Shown here: in pieces, positions 10,201-21,028 of the stretch
Position numbering within the stretch: position 1 is the stretch's first letter
How the letters are laid out: every line of letters begins with the position of its first letter
NCBI GenBank assembly: GCA_022559985.1
Contig: JAFJTR010000030.1
Location: 248,001-312,000 of the forward strand
DNA: 64,000 nt
Direction: 5' to 3'
From: Parastagonospora avenae f. sp. tritici 18332-5
Lineage: Eukaryota > Ascomycota > Dothideomycetes > Pleosporales > Phaeosphaeriaceae
Program-made: the position numbers and the translations under genes
Notes under the pieces: model-generated
The model's input: only the letters and a program-made list of their open reading frames with translations
Told to the model about the DNA's origin: nothing
The model's database searches: none

Positions 10201-12537
10201 ATGGCTGAGTACTCGGTCTACCAAAGGGGAGCCGGCCAAAACTTCTATACGCAACACTCGCAGAACATACGAACACTTCCCAGCCGCGTGCGCTCACCCG
10301 CCGCCGCCGCTGGCCGCATACCCTTCCCCAACCCCGACACTCCCTCACCCTCGCGATCTCCCGGGCGCCAGTCTCCGCAAACATTCAGCATGTTCAACAA
10401 TCAAGGCCATGGAGGACACCAGGGCCACAATGCTATGATGAATGGGCGCGCTGGTCACCAGAACTATGGCATGCAAATGAACCTGGGGAAACCTTTCCAA
10501 CACAATCAAAATCACCAACACCATGGTCACGGCCACCAGCAACACCAGGAACACACTGGCGGCGCCCACGGAGGACAATACAATCACCAGCACAACATAT
10601 CAAGCGGCGGCATGTCAAACGCGCAACCGCACTTCGCGGCCAATCACCTGCAGAACGGCACGCCAAACAGCGTCCACAGCGGCGTCAACAGACCTACGAC
10701 CGAACACTGGGCCGAGCAGCTACGTGTAGCGCAGACAGCACGCGAGATGACTCAATCACACTCGCATGCTAGGATCCACCCGAGTGTCAGCAAGAGCATC
10801 GTAGCGGGAACGGCAAACGGCATGCAGAAAGAGACAGACAAGGAAGAGCGCAACAGGCCAGCAGCACAGCGAGCCGAGGACGGCAAGGATAATCTCCCGT
10901 GGACAATACTCGATTTCGGCGGCCAGAATCTCAAGGTCATCACCCCCACGCTGTTTATCAACTACAATTTCCTCACTAAGCTCTATCTCAACGCCAACAA
11001 GCTTACGTATCTCCACCAAGCCATTGGACAGCTCAGGAATCTGACGTACTTGGATCTCTCTTTGAACAATCTCCACTCTCTGCCTCCCGAGATTGGTATG
11101 CTGGTCAATCTCAAGTCGCTCCTCGTGATCGACAATCAATTGACCGATCTTCCGGAAGAACTGGGCTCGCTTTACCAGTTGGACATGCTCGGCATCGAAG
11201 GCAACCCCATCTCCGACGACATCAAGCAGATCGTGATGGAACAAGGCACTGTCGAGCTCATTAAGCATTTCCGCGAGACTGCTGCTGGTCCCGAAGCACC
11301 CCCAGAGCGAGACTGGATCGTCCTCGATGAGATCACAGACCCCACACAAGAGACTGTTACTGCGCTCAGCTACAACATCCTCTGCGACAAGTACTGCACG
11401 CAGTCACAGTACGGTTACACTCCAAGTTCCGCCCTAGCATGGGAGACCCGACGAGAGCTCATTCTCGGCGAGCTGAAACAACGGAACGCCGATATAGTAT
11501 GTCTGCAGGAAATCGACCAGGATAGCTTCAACGAGTACTTCCGAGAGAAACTTGCGCACTACGACTACAAGGGTGTGTTCTGGCCGAAATCGAGGGCGCG
11601 AACGATGGCAGAGCGCGAAGCGAAACTTGTCGATGGGTGTGCCATCTTCTACAAGAACAGCAAGTAGGTAGCAGTCCTAAACTCCAGCATGATGTCAACT
11701 AACAGCTACAGATACGTTTTGCTGGACAAGCAGCTCATCGACTTCGCCAACACTGCCATCAACAGGCCTGACATGAAGGGAGAACACGACATCTTCAACC
11801 GCGTCATGCCTCGTGACGACATCGGAGTGGTAGCCTTTCTCGAGAACCGCGCAACAGGATCAAGGTTCATCGTTGGCAACGTTCACGTCTTCTGGAACCC
11901 GGCCTTTACCGACGTCAAGCTTGTGCAAGTCGCAATCTTGATGGAAGGAATCTCGAAGTTCGCTACCAAATGGTCCAAGTTCCCAGCATGCAAAGACAAG
12001 GTAGTCTACCGCTTCACGAACGGCGATGACGAAGACGGCAAAGAAGCCGATACCACACAGGAGCCCGGACCGTCGAAAGAATACGGGACTGGTGCAGACA
12101 TTCCCGTCATACTCTGTGGTGACTTCAACTCGATGCCGTCCTCTGGGGTTTACGACCTCATCACTCAAGGAACGATCGCCCACTCCCATCAAGATCTCGG
12201 AAGCCGGAAGTATGGTAATTTCACGCGCGACGGCATCTCTCATCCCTTCAGTCTCAAGTCCAGCTATTCTGCGATCGGCGAAATGACTTTCACAAACTAC
12301 GTCCCTCACTTCCAAGGTGTCCTCGACTATATCTGGTACTCAACCAACACGCTTCAAGTGGTTGGTCTTCTCGGCGACATCGACAAGGAGTATCTGCGAC
12401 GGGTCCCTGGGTTCCCGAACTATCACTTCCCCAGCGACCACGTTGCACTGTACGCGCAGTACATTGTCAAGGGTCGGAAAGAGAAGAAGGTGTCAGAAGT
12501 CGACTTTGGGCCGAGCCGGGATCGAGATCGGAGGTAA
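10201..12537 (+). CDS. ccr4: CCR4-NOT deadenylase catalytic subunit Ccr4
   Basis: Two exons (10201-11663 and 11712-12537, intron GTAGGT...CTACAG) give 762 residues. Order: a low-complexity N-terminus with a His/Gln/Asn-rich stretch (about residues 60-140), a leucine-rich repeat block at about 240-350 (ILDFGGQNLKVI, LYLNANKLTYL, LDLSLNNLHSLPPEIG, LLVIDNQLTDLPEELG), then an endonuclease/exonuclease/phosphatase domain. Catalytic signatures are present: LSYNILCDKY, IVCLQEID, WPKSRARTM, GDFNSMPSSGVY and the final SDHVALYAQY. The enzyme shortens mRNA poly(A) tails in the cytoplasmic CCR4-NOT complex; the LRR contacts the Caf1/Pop2 partner. The start gives a 240-residue disordered N-terminus, usual for fungal Ccr4. 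Confidence 0.95.
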
Positions 12538-13381
12538 TCCTTCCACACGCGTCGATGCTGGTCTGCAGCCTGTCATTTGGGCGTGCGTGCGGAAGTGGTC
12601 GGTACTTCCTGGGTTTGTTTGCTCGGTGTTCGGTTCCTCCTTCAGTGTCTTGCAATTCTGCGGGTTCGTGAGAAGTGTTTAGGGTTGTCAGTTGTTTCCG
12701 AATCAGTCTCGGCGGAGGATTTTGCTCAGTGATAGACGTATGGCCCAACTACCATCTTATCTGCGAAGGAATGGGCAATGCAGGTAACACGAATCTCACA
12801 TCATGTCTGTTGTTTAGTGCTCCGGCACTAACCTGGTATTCATTCTTCGCTCCGATGGATCTCTACTCTCCTTTAGCCCTGCGAGCGTCTGAGGATTCGG
12901 CTGGGGTGTTTTCATGCGTATCATTTTGGGGTTTACTTTCTGGCCCTTCTTCTTTTCTGCACTGTATGAACTAGGTAGCTCTTCAAAGACAACGGTCTCA
13001 GCTTTCAAGCTGGGTCGATCATTCACTGGTCGTGCAATGCTCGATGTGCATATATGCCGCCGAATCAAGTTATGAGATGTTCCCACATGCATACCACGGA
13101 AAAATCGACGAGAGTTGTAATCACCACCCTCATGCAGTCAGCATGTCACTATTAGCAACGAAAGCGCTGGCAAGCGACGGTGTTCGCAGATCATTGATCG
13201 GGTTGAAGTCCAGATGATGAGCGCTGGGGCCTCGCCAACAGTCTCACGTGCTAGTCCGCAATCGTCATACGCCCGCACCTCGACGACTACCCCAGTCCCC
13301 TCCACCGCCTATTGCCTTCATAGCCGTACAAAACAGCCACACCCCTACAAACCTTCACTACACTTCTGCCACACACACACC
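12538..13381. other. Intergenic region between ccr4 and sec14
   Basis: About 840 bases with the ccr4 3' flank and the sec14 promoter. A short CA run lies directly before the sec14 start codon. Nothing else is supported. Confidence 0.5.
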
Positions 13382-14595
13382 ATGGCTGCCGCTCCCGCTG
13401 CCAGAGAAGTCCCGCTGGACCCTAAATACGACAACTACGATTTTCCTACAGTCTCCCCCACGGCTCAGAGCGGGCATCCTGGCCATACCACGGCCGAGCA
13501 AGATGCCCAGATCTTCCAGCTACGCAGCGCCCTCGAGGCTGCTGGCTACACCAAGAACCTCGACACATTGACAATGGCACGTGTGGGAAGCTCTGCCTGG
13601 GTGAGAGCACCAATGCTAACTCGATCTTAGCTGCGATTCCTCCGCGCGCGCAAGTTCAACGTTGAGCTCTCCAAGGAGATGTACGCATAAACACATACAG
13701 ACGAAAAAGCACGGCCGGGACTGACTGTCTGGCAGGTTCATCAACAGCGAGAAGTGGCGGGCCGAGTATGCTGGCGTCGGTGTCGAGGAGCTGGTTCGCA
13801 CTTTTGACTACAAGGAGCGACCCCAGGTATTCGAATACTACCCCCAGTACTACCACAAGACGGACAAGGTATGTCAAAATACACCCAGCATCGTCAGGGA
13901 GGAAGATGGTGCTAACAAGCCCCCAGGATGGCCGCCCAGTGTACATCGAGTCACTCGGCAAAGTCGACCTCACCGCGCTCGGTAAGATCACCTCCCAAGA
14001 ACGCATGATCCAGAACCTCGTCTGCGAATACGAGAAGATGGCCGACCCCCGTCTTCCTGCCTGCTCCCGCAAGTCGGGCTACCTCCTCGAAACCTCGTGC
14101 TCTATCCTCGACTTGAAGGGCGTGGGCATCTCCAAGGCATCCTCCGTCTACGGCTACCTGCAGTCTGTGTCTGCTATCAGCCAGAACTACTACCCTGAGC
14201 GCCTGGGTAAGATGTACGTCATCAACGCACCCTGGGGTTTCTCTGCCGTCTTCAACTTTGTCAAGAAGTTCCTCGACCCCGTCACAAGCGCAAAGATCCA
14301 CATCTTGGGCAGCGGATACGAGAAGGAGCTTTTGGGACAGATCCCGGCCGAGAACCTACCAAAGCAGTTTGGTGGTTCGTGCGAGTGCGCCGGTGGATGT
14401 CAGCTCAGCGATGCTGGTCCATGGTGGGACAAGGAGTGGGCCAGGGAGCCCAAATGGGCGAAGAAGGACAACGCCGATGCCATCGACAACACCCAGCTTC
14501 CCCCTCCGACAGAAGGCGGCAACGCTCAGGTGCCTGTTGTTGCGGACCCTGCCGCTGCGCCAGCTGCTGCACCCGCCCCTCAGCCCCAGGTCTGA
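13382..14595 (+). CDS. sec14: SEC14 phosphatidylinositol/phosphatidylcholine transfer protein
   Basis: Four exons, 13382-13576, 13631-13680, 13736-13868 and 13927-14595, give 348 residues. The CRAL-TRIO-N part has LRFLRARKFNVELSKEMF, and the lipid-binding core has DGRPVYIESLGKVDLTAL, MDLKGVGIS-like and YYPERLGKMYVINAPWGFSA, then KIHILGSGYEKELL and LPKQFGGSCEC. The tail is Pro/Ala-rich. In yeast Sec14 couples PI/PC exchange to PI4P production at the Golgi and is essential for secretion. The first intron appears to start with GC rather than GT: only ATG|GCACGT restores LDTLTM|LRFLRARKF in frame with a normal branch site and acceptor. The ATG sits in an ACCATGG context. Confidence 0.93.
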
Positions 14596-15003
14596 GTGCT
14601 GGAGCGGACTAAAAGGAGTGGCGGCGTTGAGGAGTAGTAGCTAAAGAGAATGAAATAGCATTGAAGAGAAGCCGGTGTTTGGCTCATTTCGCACGGATTG
14701 CTCAACATGCAGCATAGACATGGTTTGGCATAGTAAGTGTGAGAATACATAATGCGTTGGACTAAAAGTTAGGCGCCCCAGTGTACAGTCTTAGAATGCG
14801 ACATGTCACCACAATTACTTCCTTTGTACCTGAAATGAACTCACGACAGCTCTCTTTGTGGCCAGGGCTATGAGGTCTCAGGACTGCAGGTGTAGCATTC
14901 TTTGTCCATGTCATGTGGAACATCCCAAGCATCCACTTACACGAACTTATTCACATAGCTAATGTTTCCCCTACACTACCTTCCCATCGTAAACGCATTC
15001 AAC

Positions 15004-16359
15004 ATGGATCCCACTCTAACCCTAGAAATCCCCTTCGTCCTCCTCAGCCTCAACGACCTAAAGTCAAGCGCATACATCCCCATAATCCACCAACGAGTAA
15101 AACCCTTAGATAACATCCACGCCACCCTCCTCGCGCTCTGTCCCGACATCCCCGTGCACCTAATCCCATCCAGCGCCCAAACAACGCCAGACATACCATG
15201 GCATCTCTTCCCCTCACCGCTCGACGAACATGCCATCCTCGCCGTCGACGAGCGCACGAAACTCAGTGGAAGTATATGGTCCTGTCCAGCCATACTCCAA
15301 CGCACCGGTATTCCCATCGACACTAGCGAATCGTCGTGGACGTTGTTTGCACGCGAAGCTAGTCGCATCTTCGTCGCCCTAGCGAAGCTACATGCGCATG
15401 AGGAGCAGGAAATCGTTCACGGCGAGACGATACACTCGCGCCCATGGATTCTGATCACGCTGTCGCAGGCCCAATTACGCATATCTCTCGTGCCAGCGTT
15501 TCCCGAAATTTTGAAACGCGTACTCATGCTCGCCGCTGCGCTGGAGCGCGAACTCACGCTCCTGACCACGCCATCTGCATTACTTCGATACTGGTCGGTC
15601 TCGCGCTTTCTAGAATATCGTGCGGTTAGACAGTTGGGGAAGGAGAAAGCGGAGCTGCGGATGAAGTTTGCTGAGAAGGGTGGTGGGAGGAAGGCAGATG
15701 CGTATGCTCGTGAGAAAAAGAAATGTGTTGCTCGCTTTGACGAGGAAGAGAGTGCGAGTCAGCAGACGAAGGAGCGAAGAAGAGAGTGGTGGGATGTTGT
15801 TGACAGCGCGGACATACATGCTCTGATGTCTGGCATTAAGGCGTTTAAGCACACCGGGAGGAGGTTGGGCGTTGAGCCTGCTTTCGCCGCCGGTGATGAG
15901 AGTGAAGTCACTAGCCTATCATTCCAGCAATTCCCCAGCACTCTCCACCCCATAGGAATCGTCGCGTACACCGAGATCATAGTGGGAGTGGCGCACATGG
16001 CGTGCGACTTTTCTCACACGCAGCTATCAACCCGGCTTGTTGAGTATCGCCAGGAATCACCCTTGCCTACCAATCCTCGTCGTGGGTTCGGAAAAATACT
16101 GAAGGCGCTACATGTCAGTGGACCATCGACATCGTTCTTTGAATCATACCTGGACACTCTTTTCGATATCAATGCCTCCGAACCACTTGATTCCTCGGCA
16201 CCCTCTCCCGAATCGCCAACCTCACTTTTCTCCCCCATGACCTCACACATTGCCACCACACTTTCTTCTGAACGCGCATATATACCCACTTTCATCGCGC
16301 GCTATGCTGCTGTCGAGGGTTTTCATCCTACCCCTACAGTAAAGTGTACGCACTTATGA
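15004..16359 (+). CDS. Uncharacterised protein, possibly frameshifted at its C-terminus
   Basis: A 451-residue open frame from the ATG at 15004 (MDPTLTLEIPFVLL). No domain is recognised. It has hydrophobic and amphipathic helical stretches (for example PEILKRVLMLAAALEREL), a Lys/Glu-rich helix at about 220-260 and a Ser/Pro-rich region before the end. It carries no signal peptide or membrane helix. Codon use looks genuine over its whole length. After the stop, the next frame continues from about 16341 for 38 codons with convincing coding character (YALMMADEQARTRMRGDEEW) to a stop at 16455-16457, which suggests a one-base shift or an unrecognised splice near 16340. It is probably a lineage-restricted gene. 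Confidence 0.6.
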   Translation: MDPTLTLEIPFVLLSLNDLKSSAYIPIIHQRVKPLDNIHATLLALCPDIPVHLIPSSAQTTPDIPWHLFPSPLDEHAILAVDERTKLSGSIWSCPAILQRTGIPIDTSESSWTLFAREASRIFVALAKLHAHEEQEIVHGETIHSRPWILITLSQAQLRISLVPAFPEILKRVLMLAAALERELTLLTTPSALLRYWSVSRFLEYRAVRQLGKEKAELRMKFAEKGGGRKADAYAREKKKCVARFDEEESASQQTKERRREWWDVVDSADIHALMSGIKAFKHTGRRLGVEPAFAAGDESEVTSLSFQQFPSTLHPIGIVAYTEIIVGVAHMACDFSHTQLSTRLVEYRQESPLPTNPRRGFGKILKALHVSGPSTSFFESYLDTLFDINASEPLDSSAPSPESPTSLFSPMTSHIATTLSSERAYIPTFIARYAAVEGFHPTPTVKCTHL

Positions 16360-16457
16360 TGGCGGATGAGCAAGCGCGGACAAGGATGAGGGGAGATGAA
16401 GAATGGCTTGATGGGTTGGAGGAAGTAAGGCTGAGGATTTGGAGGCGAGCTCTGTGA

Positions 16458-16965
16458 TGAGTCCGGTTGGTGATGTGGAGTTAGAGAGGAGGGTCTGTAC
16501 ACGTAGCGAGCGTGAAACAACACAGCGGCGTGATGATATGACTTTCTACCAGTTTACGCAAAGATAATGCGCAGATTTTATTTCATTACTCCACACGCCT
16601 TCAAAGACAGCGCGGGGTTGTAAACACCTAGACGTGTCCTGCAATTCAAGAAGTGAGGAGTCTAGACAGTGGAGACGATTCACGCCATCTTCGTGACTAT
16701 ATAACGAAAACCCTGACTCCTTCTACACTTCCCTGACTAACATTCAAGTTAGTGCTATCCCCATCAATGATTCACACTCACAAGTGACAAGTCACACATA
16801 GAACACACGATCCAAAATACACGTCCTTAGCGACACATCATAATTCATACTCCACCATAAATACCCTCTCAAATATACAGCCATATATCATACCTCAAAC
16901 ATCACCCCCCGATCAACTCCACCCAACCTCCCAAACACCCTCTCCACCAAACCCAACATTCCACG
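16458..16965. other. Intergenic region
   Basis: About 500 AT-richer bases between the uncharacterised gene and the small charged-protein gene. It has long runs of CA/AT-rich sequence before 16966, consistent with a 5' leader. Nothing else is seen. Confidence 0.45.
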
Positions 16966-17262
16966 ATGCCAGCCTTCCACGAACATCTAGCCACGTTCAA
17001 GGAACAGAGAGAAAACCAACCAAGGCTTCGCGCCGAAGAACTCCGCAGGCATGCTGATATCGCTGACGCAAAGCAAAAGATTATCAGTGATGAACTCTTA
17101 GCGGCGGCATATGAGCGCCAACGCAACGAGACTGCTGAACGCAACCGGCACAACGAGGAAATCAGGTCTACCAAGATCAAGAATGATGCGAAATTGGTCG
17201 CAAGATCAACCAAGATGTTCGGTGGGTGCCTTGGAGATGGCACAAAGGGCAACGGTCGTTGA
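16966..17262 (+). CDS. Small highly charged helical protein
   Basis: A 98-residue open frame starting MPAFHEHLATFKEQRE. It is almost wholly Glu/Arg/Lys/Ala-rich and predicted to be one long helix or coiled coil (RRHADIADAKQKIISDELL), ending in a short Gly-rich tail with a single Cys. No family is recognised. Support comes from the amphipathic, low-complexity-free composition and the clean CA-rich leader before the ATG. It could be a small lineage-specific cytosolic protein, or a chance open frame. Confidence 0.45.
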   Translation: MPAFHEHLATFKEQRENQPRLRAEELRRHADIADAKQKIISDELLAAAYERQRNETAERNRHNEEIRSTKIKNDAKLVARSTKMFGGCLGDGTKGNGR

Positions 17263-17644
17263 TGATAGCGATGTGAAAGGAACGATTTTGGCGTGGACAT
17301 GTCATCTGACTCAAAGCACAACAACGAATACAGTGATTAAAAAGATCAGACAGTGAACGAGTATGAGCTTTTGATAGATGACCGATTATGTTAAACTATC
17401 ACATAAACTCTACTGTGATCCGAGACCATCATGGCAGAAGCCATGCGTATTACACATCGTGAAAAAGGACGTCCCTTCCAAATCAAAACCCGCTACGCCA
17501 TGCCGAAATGCATACACACTCTCGTCTATATCAGATCTTCCCCGCTCGCAGGAAACGTGACACCTAGGACTAGATGCGGTGTTTCTCGGATTCTAGAGGA
17601 TTTGATTAGCTTCTCACTCAGAGATGGTCGCCCAGGAGGACAGA

Positions 17645-19102
17645 CTAGTGGGGGCCCTCACCGAGTCGCGAGTACAGCATGTACAGCGCCATCTGGTTGC
17701 ACTCTTGCGTGCCCGTGATGGTGACCAGACGCTCGTTGCTGTTGTCAGTGGGCTCGTTAATCTTGATGACACTGCCGCTAAGCTGGCGGATCTCGTTGAT
17801 CTTCGCACCACCCTTACCGATGATAGCGCCAACCATATCGTTAGGAATGAAGATTTGCTGTGTTAGGGGCTGACCGGGCATCGAGACTGGAGGCTGGTTG
17901 GGAGGGCCACCATGTGGGACGGGTGCACCCTGAGGGGCGCCGTAAGGTCCAGGCTGCTGGGGAGGCCCGCCATAGTGTGCACGACCTGGTGAGCCAGCTC
18001 CATAAGGCATCTGAGGCTGACCATATGGTGAAGGGTGAACAGGTGCGCCGGGTTGCATATGGGGTGCAGCGCCATATCCTCCATGTGCGGGGGTGCGCTG
18101 AGGCTCTTGACGGCGGAAGTTGTTGGGCTGCTGGTACTGACCTCCTGCTGGCTGGGGCACATATGGCTGTACAGACATGCCACCAGGAACAACATTTGCG
18201 GCCATGCCACTACGGGTAGCATACTGCGATGCAGCAGGGCCACCGAATCGCTCAGTCAGTTGCTCAACGAGAGTCTGCGCAACGTAATACACGGCAATAT
18301 GCACAGCATCTGCCACACCAAGCACGACCAAGGAGCGCTCGCCAGAGTTGGGGAGAAGGGTGTCAGAGGCGTTCAGCTTCGCGTTGGAAGCTTCCTGGAT
18401 CTCACGAATGCGCACACCGGCCTTGCCAATAATGGAGCCAATGAGAATGTGAGGGATGAGCAGGCGCATGGGGTACGCCTTTGATGTAGACGTTGACGGA
18501 GCCTCGAGATCCTCTTGGTTGAGGGTACGGACAATCAAGCCGAACGCCTTTGACACGGCATCGACCTGACCGCTGACAGTAAGGATGCGCTCGACAGCAC
18601 CGCGCGAGTAGTCGCTCACAGTGCACTTGGCACCCGAAAGACGGCGGATCTGGGTGACGTTCTCACCACCCTTGCCAATAATGGTAGCGGCCTCGCTGGT
18701 GCCAATGCAGGCGCGCAGATGAAGCCAGTTGGTCTCATCTACCTGCTGGCTGTGCGACAATGGCCGGCCATTGGCGCCTGATGTGGACTGGATGGGCTGT
18801 GTCTCGAGAATGGAAGGCGCATCTGGGACGATGGTGTCGGTCTGGACGGGCTCGGCACCGTTCTGCTCAACAGCATGCGTGACATCCTCAGGCTTGATGT
18901 CTTCAGCATTGATGTCCTCTGTAGCGATGCTCTCGCCTTTGACGGGCTGCGCAGTCTCGATCTCGTCTGCGACAGGCTCGTCCCTGGCCATTTTATCGAG
19001 GGCGGGGCGCTTAGCATCAGGCTGGTCGTTCGGTCCGGCGGGCGAAGAGGGCTCCTCCAGGGGCCGCTTAGTGGAGGCGGCAATGGTTGGTGAGGCCGAC
19101 AT
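17645..19102 (-). CDS. Triple KH-domain RNA-binding protein (Rnc1/Pbp2 type)
   Basis: A 485-residue intronless frame. Three KH domains each carry the GxxG loop: residues about 125-190 (IIGKGGENVTQIRR), 210-280 (IIGKAGVRIREIQE) and 410-480 (IIGKGGAKINEIRQ). A Gly/Pro/Gln-rich low-complexity linker separates KH2 from KH3, and the N-terminal 110 residues are acidic and disordered. This arrangement matches S. pombe Rnc1 and S. cerevisiae Pbp2/Hek2-like proteins, which bind and stabilise or localise mRNAs; poly(rC)-binding proteins share it in animals. Role by homology: post-transcriptional control in the cytoplasm. It is divergent from the CENP-K-like gene, with 0.8 kb between. Confidence 0.87.
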   Translation of the reverse strand: MSASPTIAASTKRPLEEPSSPAGPNDQPDAKRPALDKMARDEPVADEIETAQPVKGESIATEDINAEDIKPEDVTHAVEQNGAEPVQTDTIVPDAPSILETQPIQSTSGANGRPLSHSQQVDETNWLHLRACIGTSEAATIIGKGGENVTQIRRLSGAKCTVSDYSRGAVERILTVSGQVDAVSKAFGLIVRTLNQEDLEAPSTSTSKAYPMRLLIPHILIGSIIGKAGVRIREIQEASNAKLNASDTLLPNSGERSLVVLGVADAVHIAVYYVAQTLVEQLTERFGGPAASQYATRSGMAANVVPGGMSVQPYVPQPAGGQYQQPNNFRRQEPQRTPAHGGYGAAPHMQPGAPVHPSPYGQPQMPYGAGSPGRAHYGGPPQQPGPYGAPQGAPVPHGGPPNQPPVSMPGQPLTQQIFIPNDMVGAIIGKGGAKINEIRQLSGSVIKINEPTDNSNERLVTITGTQECNQMALYMLYSRLGEGPH

Positions 19103-19911
19103 GATTCCTAAGTATGAGTCTTGAAAGAAGTGTATATGTGCTCTTCACAGTCCCGGGGAGGGCTCAAGCGATATGCTGAGTAATCTTTTCAATTGTTCGC
19201 GTTATGTACAGCGGGGCCGAGAAGGAAATCGTGCTGGTGCTGGCGATTGGAAAGGAGGAGTGCGGTTGAGGAGTGTGTGGTGGAGGTGGGTCGTCGGAGC
19301 AGAACAGGGCTTGGAGCGTGCAGGTGCAGTGGTCGGAAGAGTGAGCCTCTACTGTGAGAGGGGCCACGAGTGATGGTGATGGTGCGTGTGATGATGGAGT
19401 GCTTTCAATGGCGGAGGAGGTGAGTCGATGAAGGGAAGAAAGTGGCCCAAGTAAAGAAAGCTCGCCTGTCAAACCTTGTCGGCAAGCAACCGGCGATCAG
19501 ATGCGGAAGGTTGAGTTGCGCGCCTACTCAGACAGCGAGAATTATTCTGGTGAAGAGAAGCGACAGATGAGCTGGTGCAGAAGGGACCCTGGGCGCTGGT
19601 TGAAAGTCGCAAGCAGGTGTGGGTGATGCGAGGAAGGACGTTGCACAGATGTTACAAGTGCGGCCGAAAAGGAAGAAGGAGGGGATCGTCGGTCCCTGGC
19701 GCCTTGGCAGTCACGTGCTGCTCAAAACACTACAGGTAAATGCAGACTCAGTCGCGTCAAGCGCAACACAAAGTGATAGATAAGAGAAGAAACGGGTAGT
19801 AACTGGAAAAAGTAAGGAGACGGGTTGCGGGACTTGTAAGCACGCTCTTGGTTGTAAGCACTATATCGTCGCTACCACACAATCACGACGCGTTCAATAC
19901 ACTACCACAAC
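19103..19911. promoter_or_regulatory. Divergent intergenic region (KH gene / CENP-K-like gene)
   Basis: About 800 bases between two start codons facing apart, so both promoters should be inside. It includes the GT/GG-rich leader of the KH gene. No clear TATA box or conserved element was recognised. Confidence 0.45.
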
Positions 19912-21028
19912 ATGGCGCAACACCAGGACAGTACCGTCCAGAATATTCGCGAATACGTCAAAGAAGCACAAGAAATACGAGATGGCGCAATGGACTTTGA
20001 CGCGTCAAGCACTGAGGCGCGTCTGGAGCGGACCGTAAAAGAGCTTCAGGCGCGTGTACAAGAACAACAAGCTGCACTGGAAAAGGTACGACGTTGTCGA
20101 CCTGGGAGATACTTGTCCACTGACCTTTACAAAGCTCAAGGCCCAGTCCAATGTTGATCTCGAAGATGCCGCACATGCGTCAGAAGATCCTCGACAAAAG
20201 TTACAACAACTCCGTGCTGTCAAGGATGCTTATATGAATCTCAAGTCGACAGCAGCATTCCTTCCAACCCAAGGCTCAGTCCTTCCAGCATTGTTAGCTG
20301 CCCGATCTCTCCAGCAAAACGTCCAAGGAACAAAAGAAGCAATCACCAGCACCCAAGCACAAGCCACCAAAGCAGAAACATCTCTACGCCACACAGAAGC
20401 AAACCTCCATAATGCCAATCTACTTACTGCAGTCATGGAGAACCGTATCGAGCGTCTCCGCACTCAGCATGAAGATCGCTCGCAGAAGACGCCGGACCAG
20501 CTAGCCAGAGAATTGATCGCAGCCAAACGCGCTCAGAAAGACAACTACGATGCCGAAATGCAGCGGCTAGGCCAGGCCATGAACGACTTCATCAATGACT
20601 ACCTCTCCGCCATGATTGCGGCTGAAGAGCTCGGCGGCCCTGTGGTAGGCGATATGCTAGACGTTGAGGACGACACGCTCGCTGCTGGTTTCACGAAAAA
20701 GGGGCGCGCAAAGTCAAGCAAGAAGCCGGTGTCTGATAAGACTCGCCAACGCAGGATCGATCAGATCTGGGGCAACAAGACTGCTGTGCCGGATGATGAA
20801 GAGGAGGAGCCCCCAACAGAGGCGGAAGCTGCTGATGCGGAGATGCGCAAGTTGATTGAGAATCTGTTTGCTACGCTGATTGGGCCTGGTGGTGGGAAGG
20901 CGTACTTTCAACTTGAGAGGGATTCGGCTGCGTCGAGGTTCTTGGTCAGGGCAAAGGTTGCACAGTTTCATCCTAAGGATGCACGCAAGCTGCGGTTGAT
21001 CGACTTTGGGAGAGAATTGGATGATTGA
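19912..21028 (+). CDS. CENP-K (Sim4/Mcm22)-like kinetochore protein
   Basis: Two exons, 19912-20085 and 20135-21028 (49-nt intron GTACGA...CTGAC...AAAG), give 355 residues. The N-terminal two thirds are coiled coil (ARLERTVKELQARVQEQQ, then a long helical region with ENRIERLRTQHED), followed by a basic-acidic linker and a C-terminal block ending QFHPKDARKLRLIDFGREL. That ending resembles the CENP-K signature (LRHPEDPxRIRLEAF in animals). CENP-K belongs to the constitutive centromere network with CENP-H/I. The overall similarity is weak, so another kinetochore or coiled-coil protein is possible. The start is the ATG in an ACAACATGG context. Confidence 0.55.

Noticed and set aside
10756..11349. 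197-codon minus-strand frame
   Set aside because: It is the reverse complement of the ccr4 LRR region; hydrophobic periodicity mirrors the LRR.
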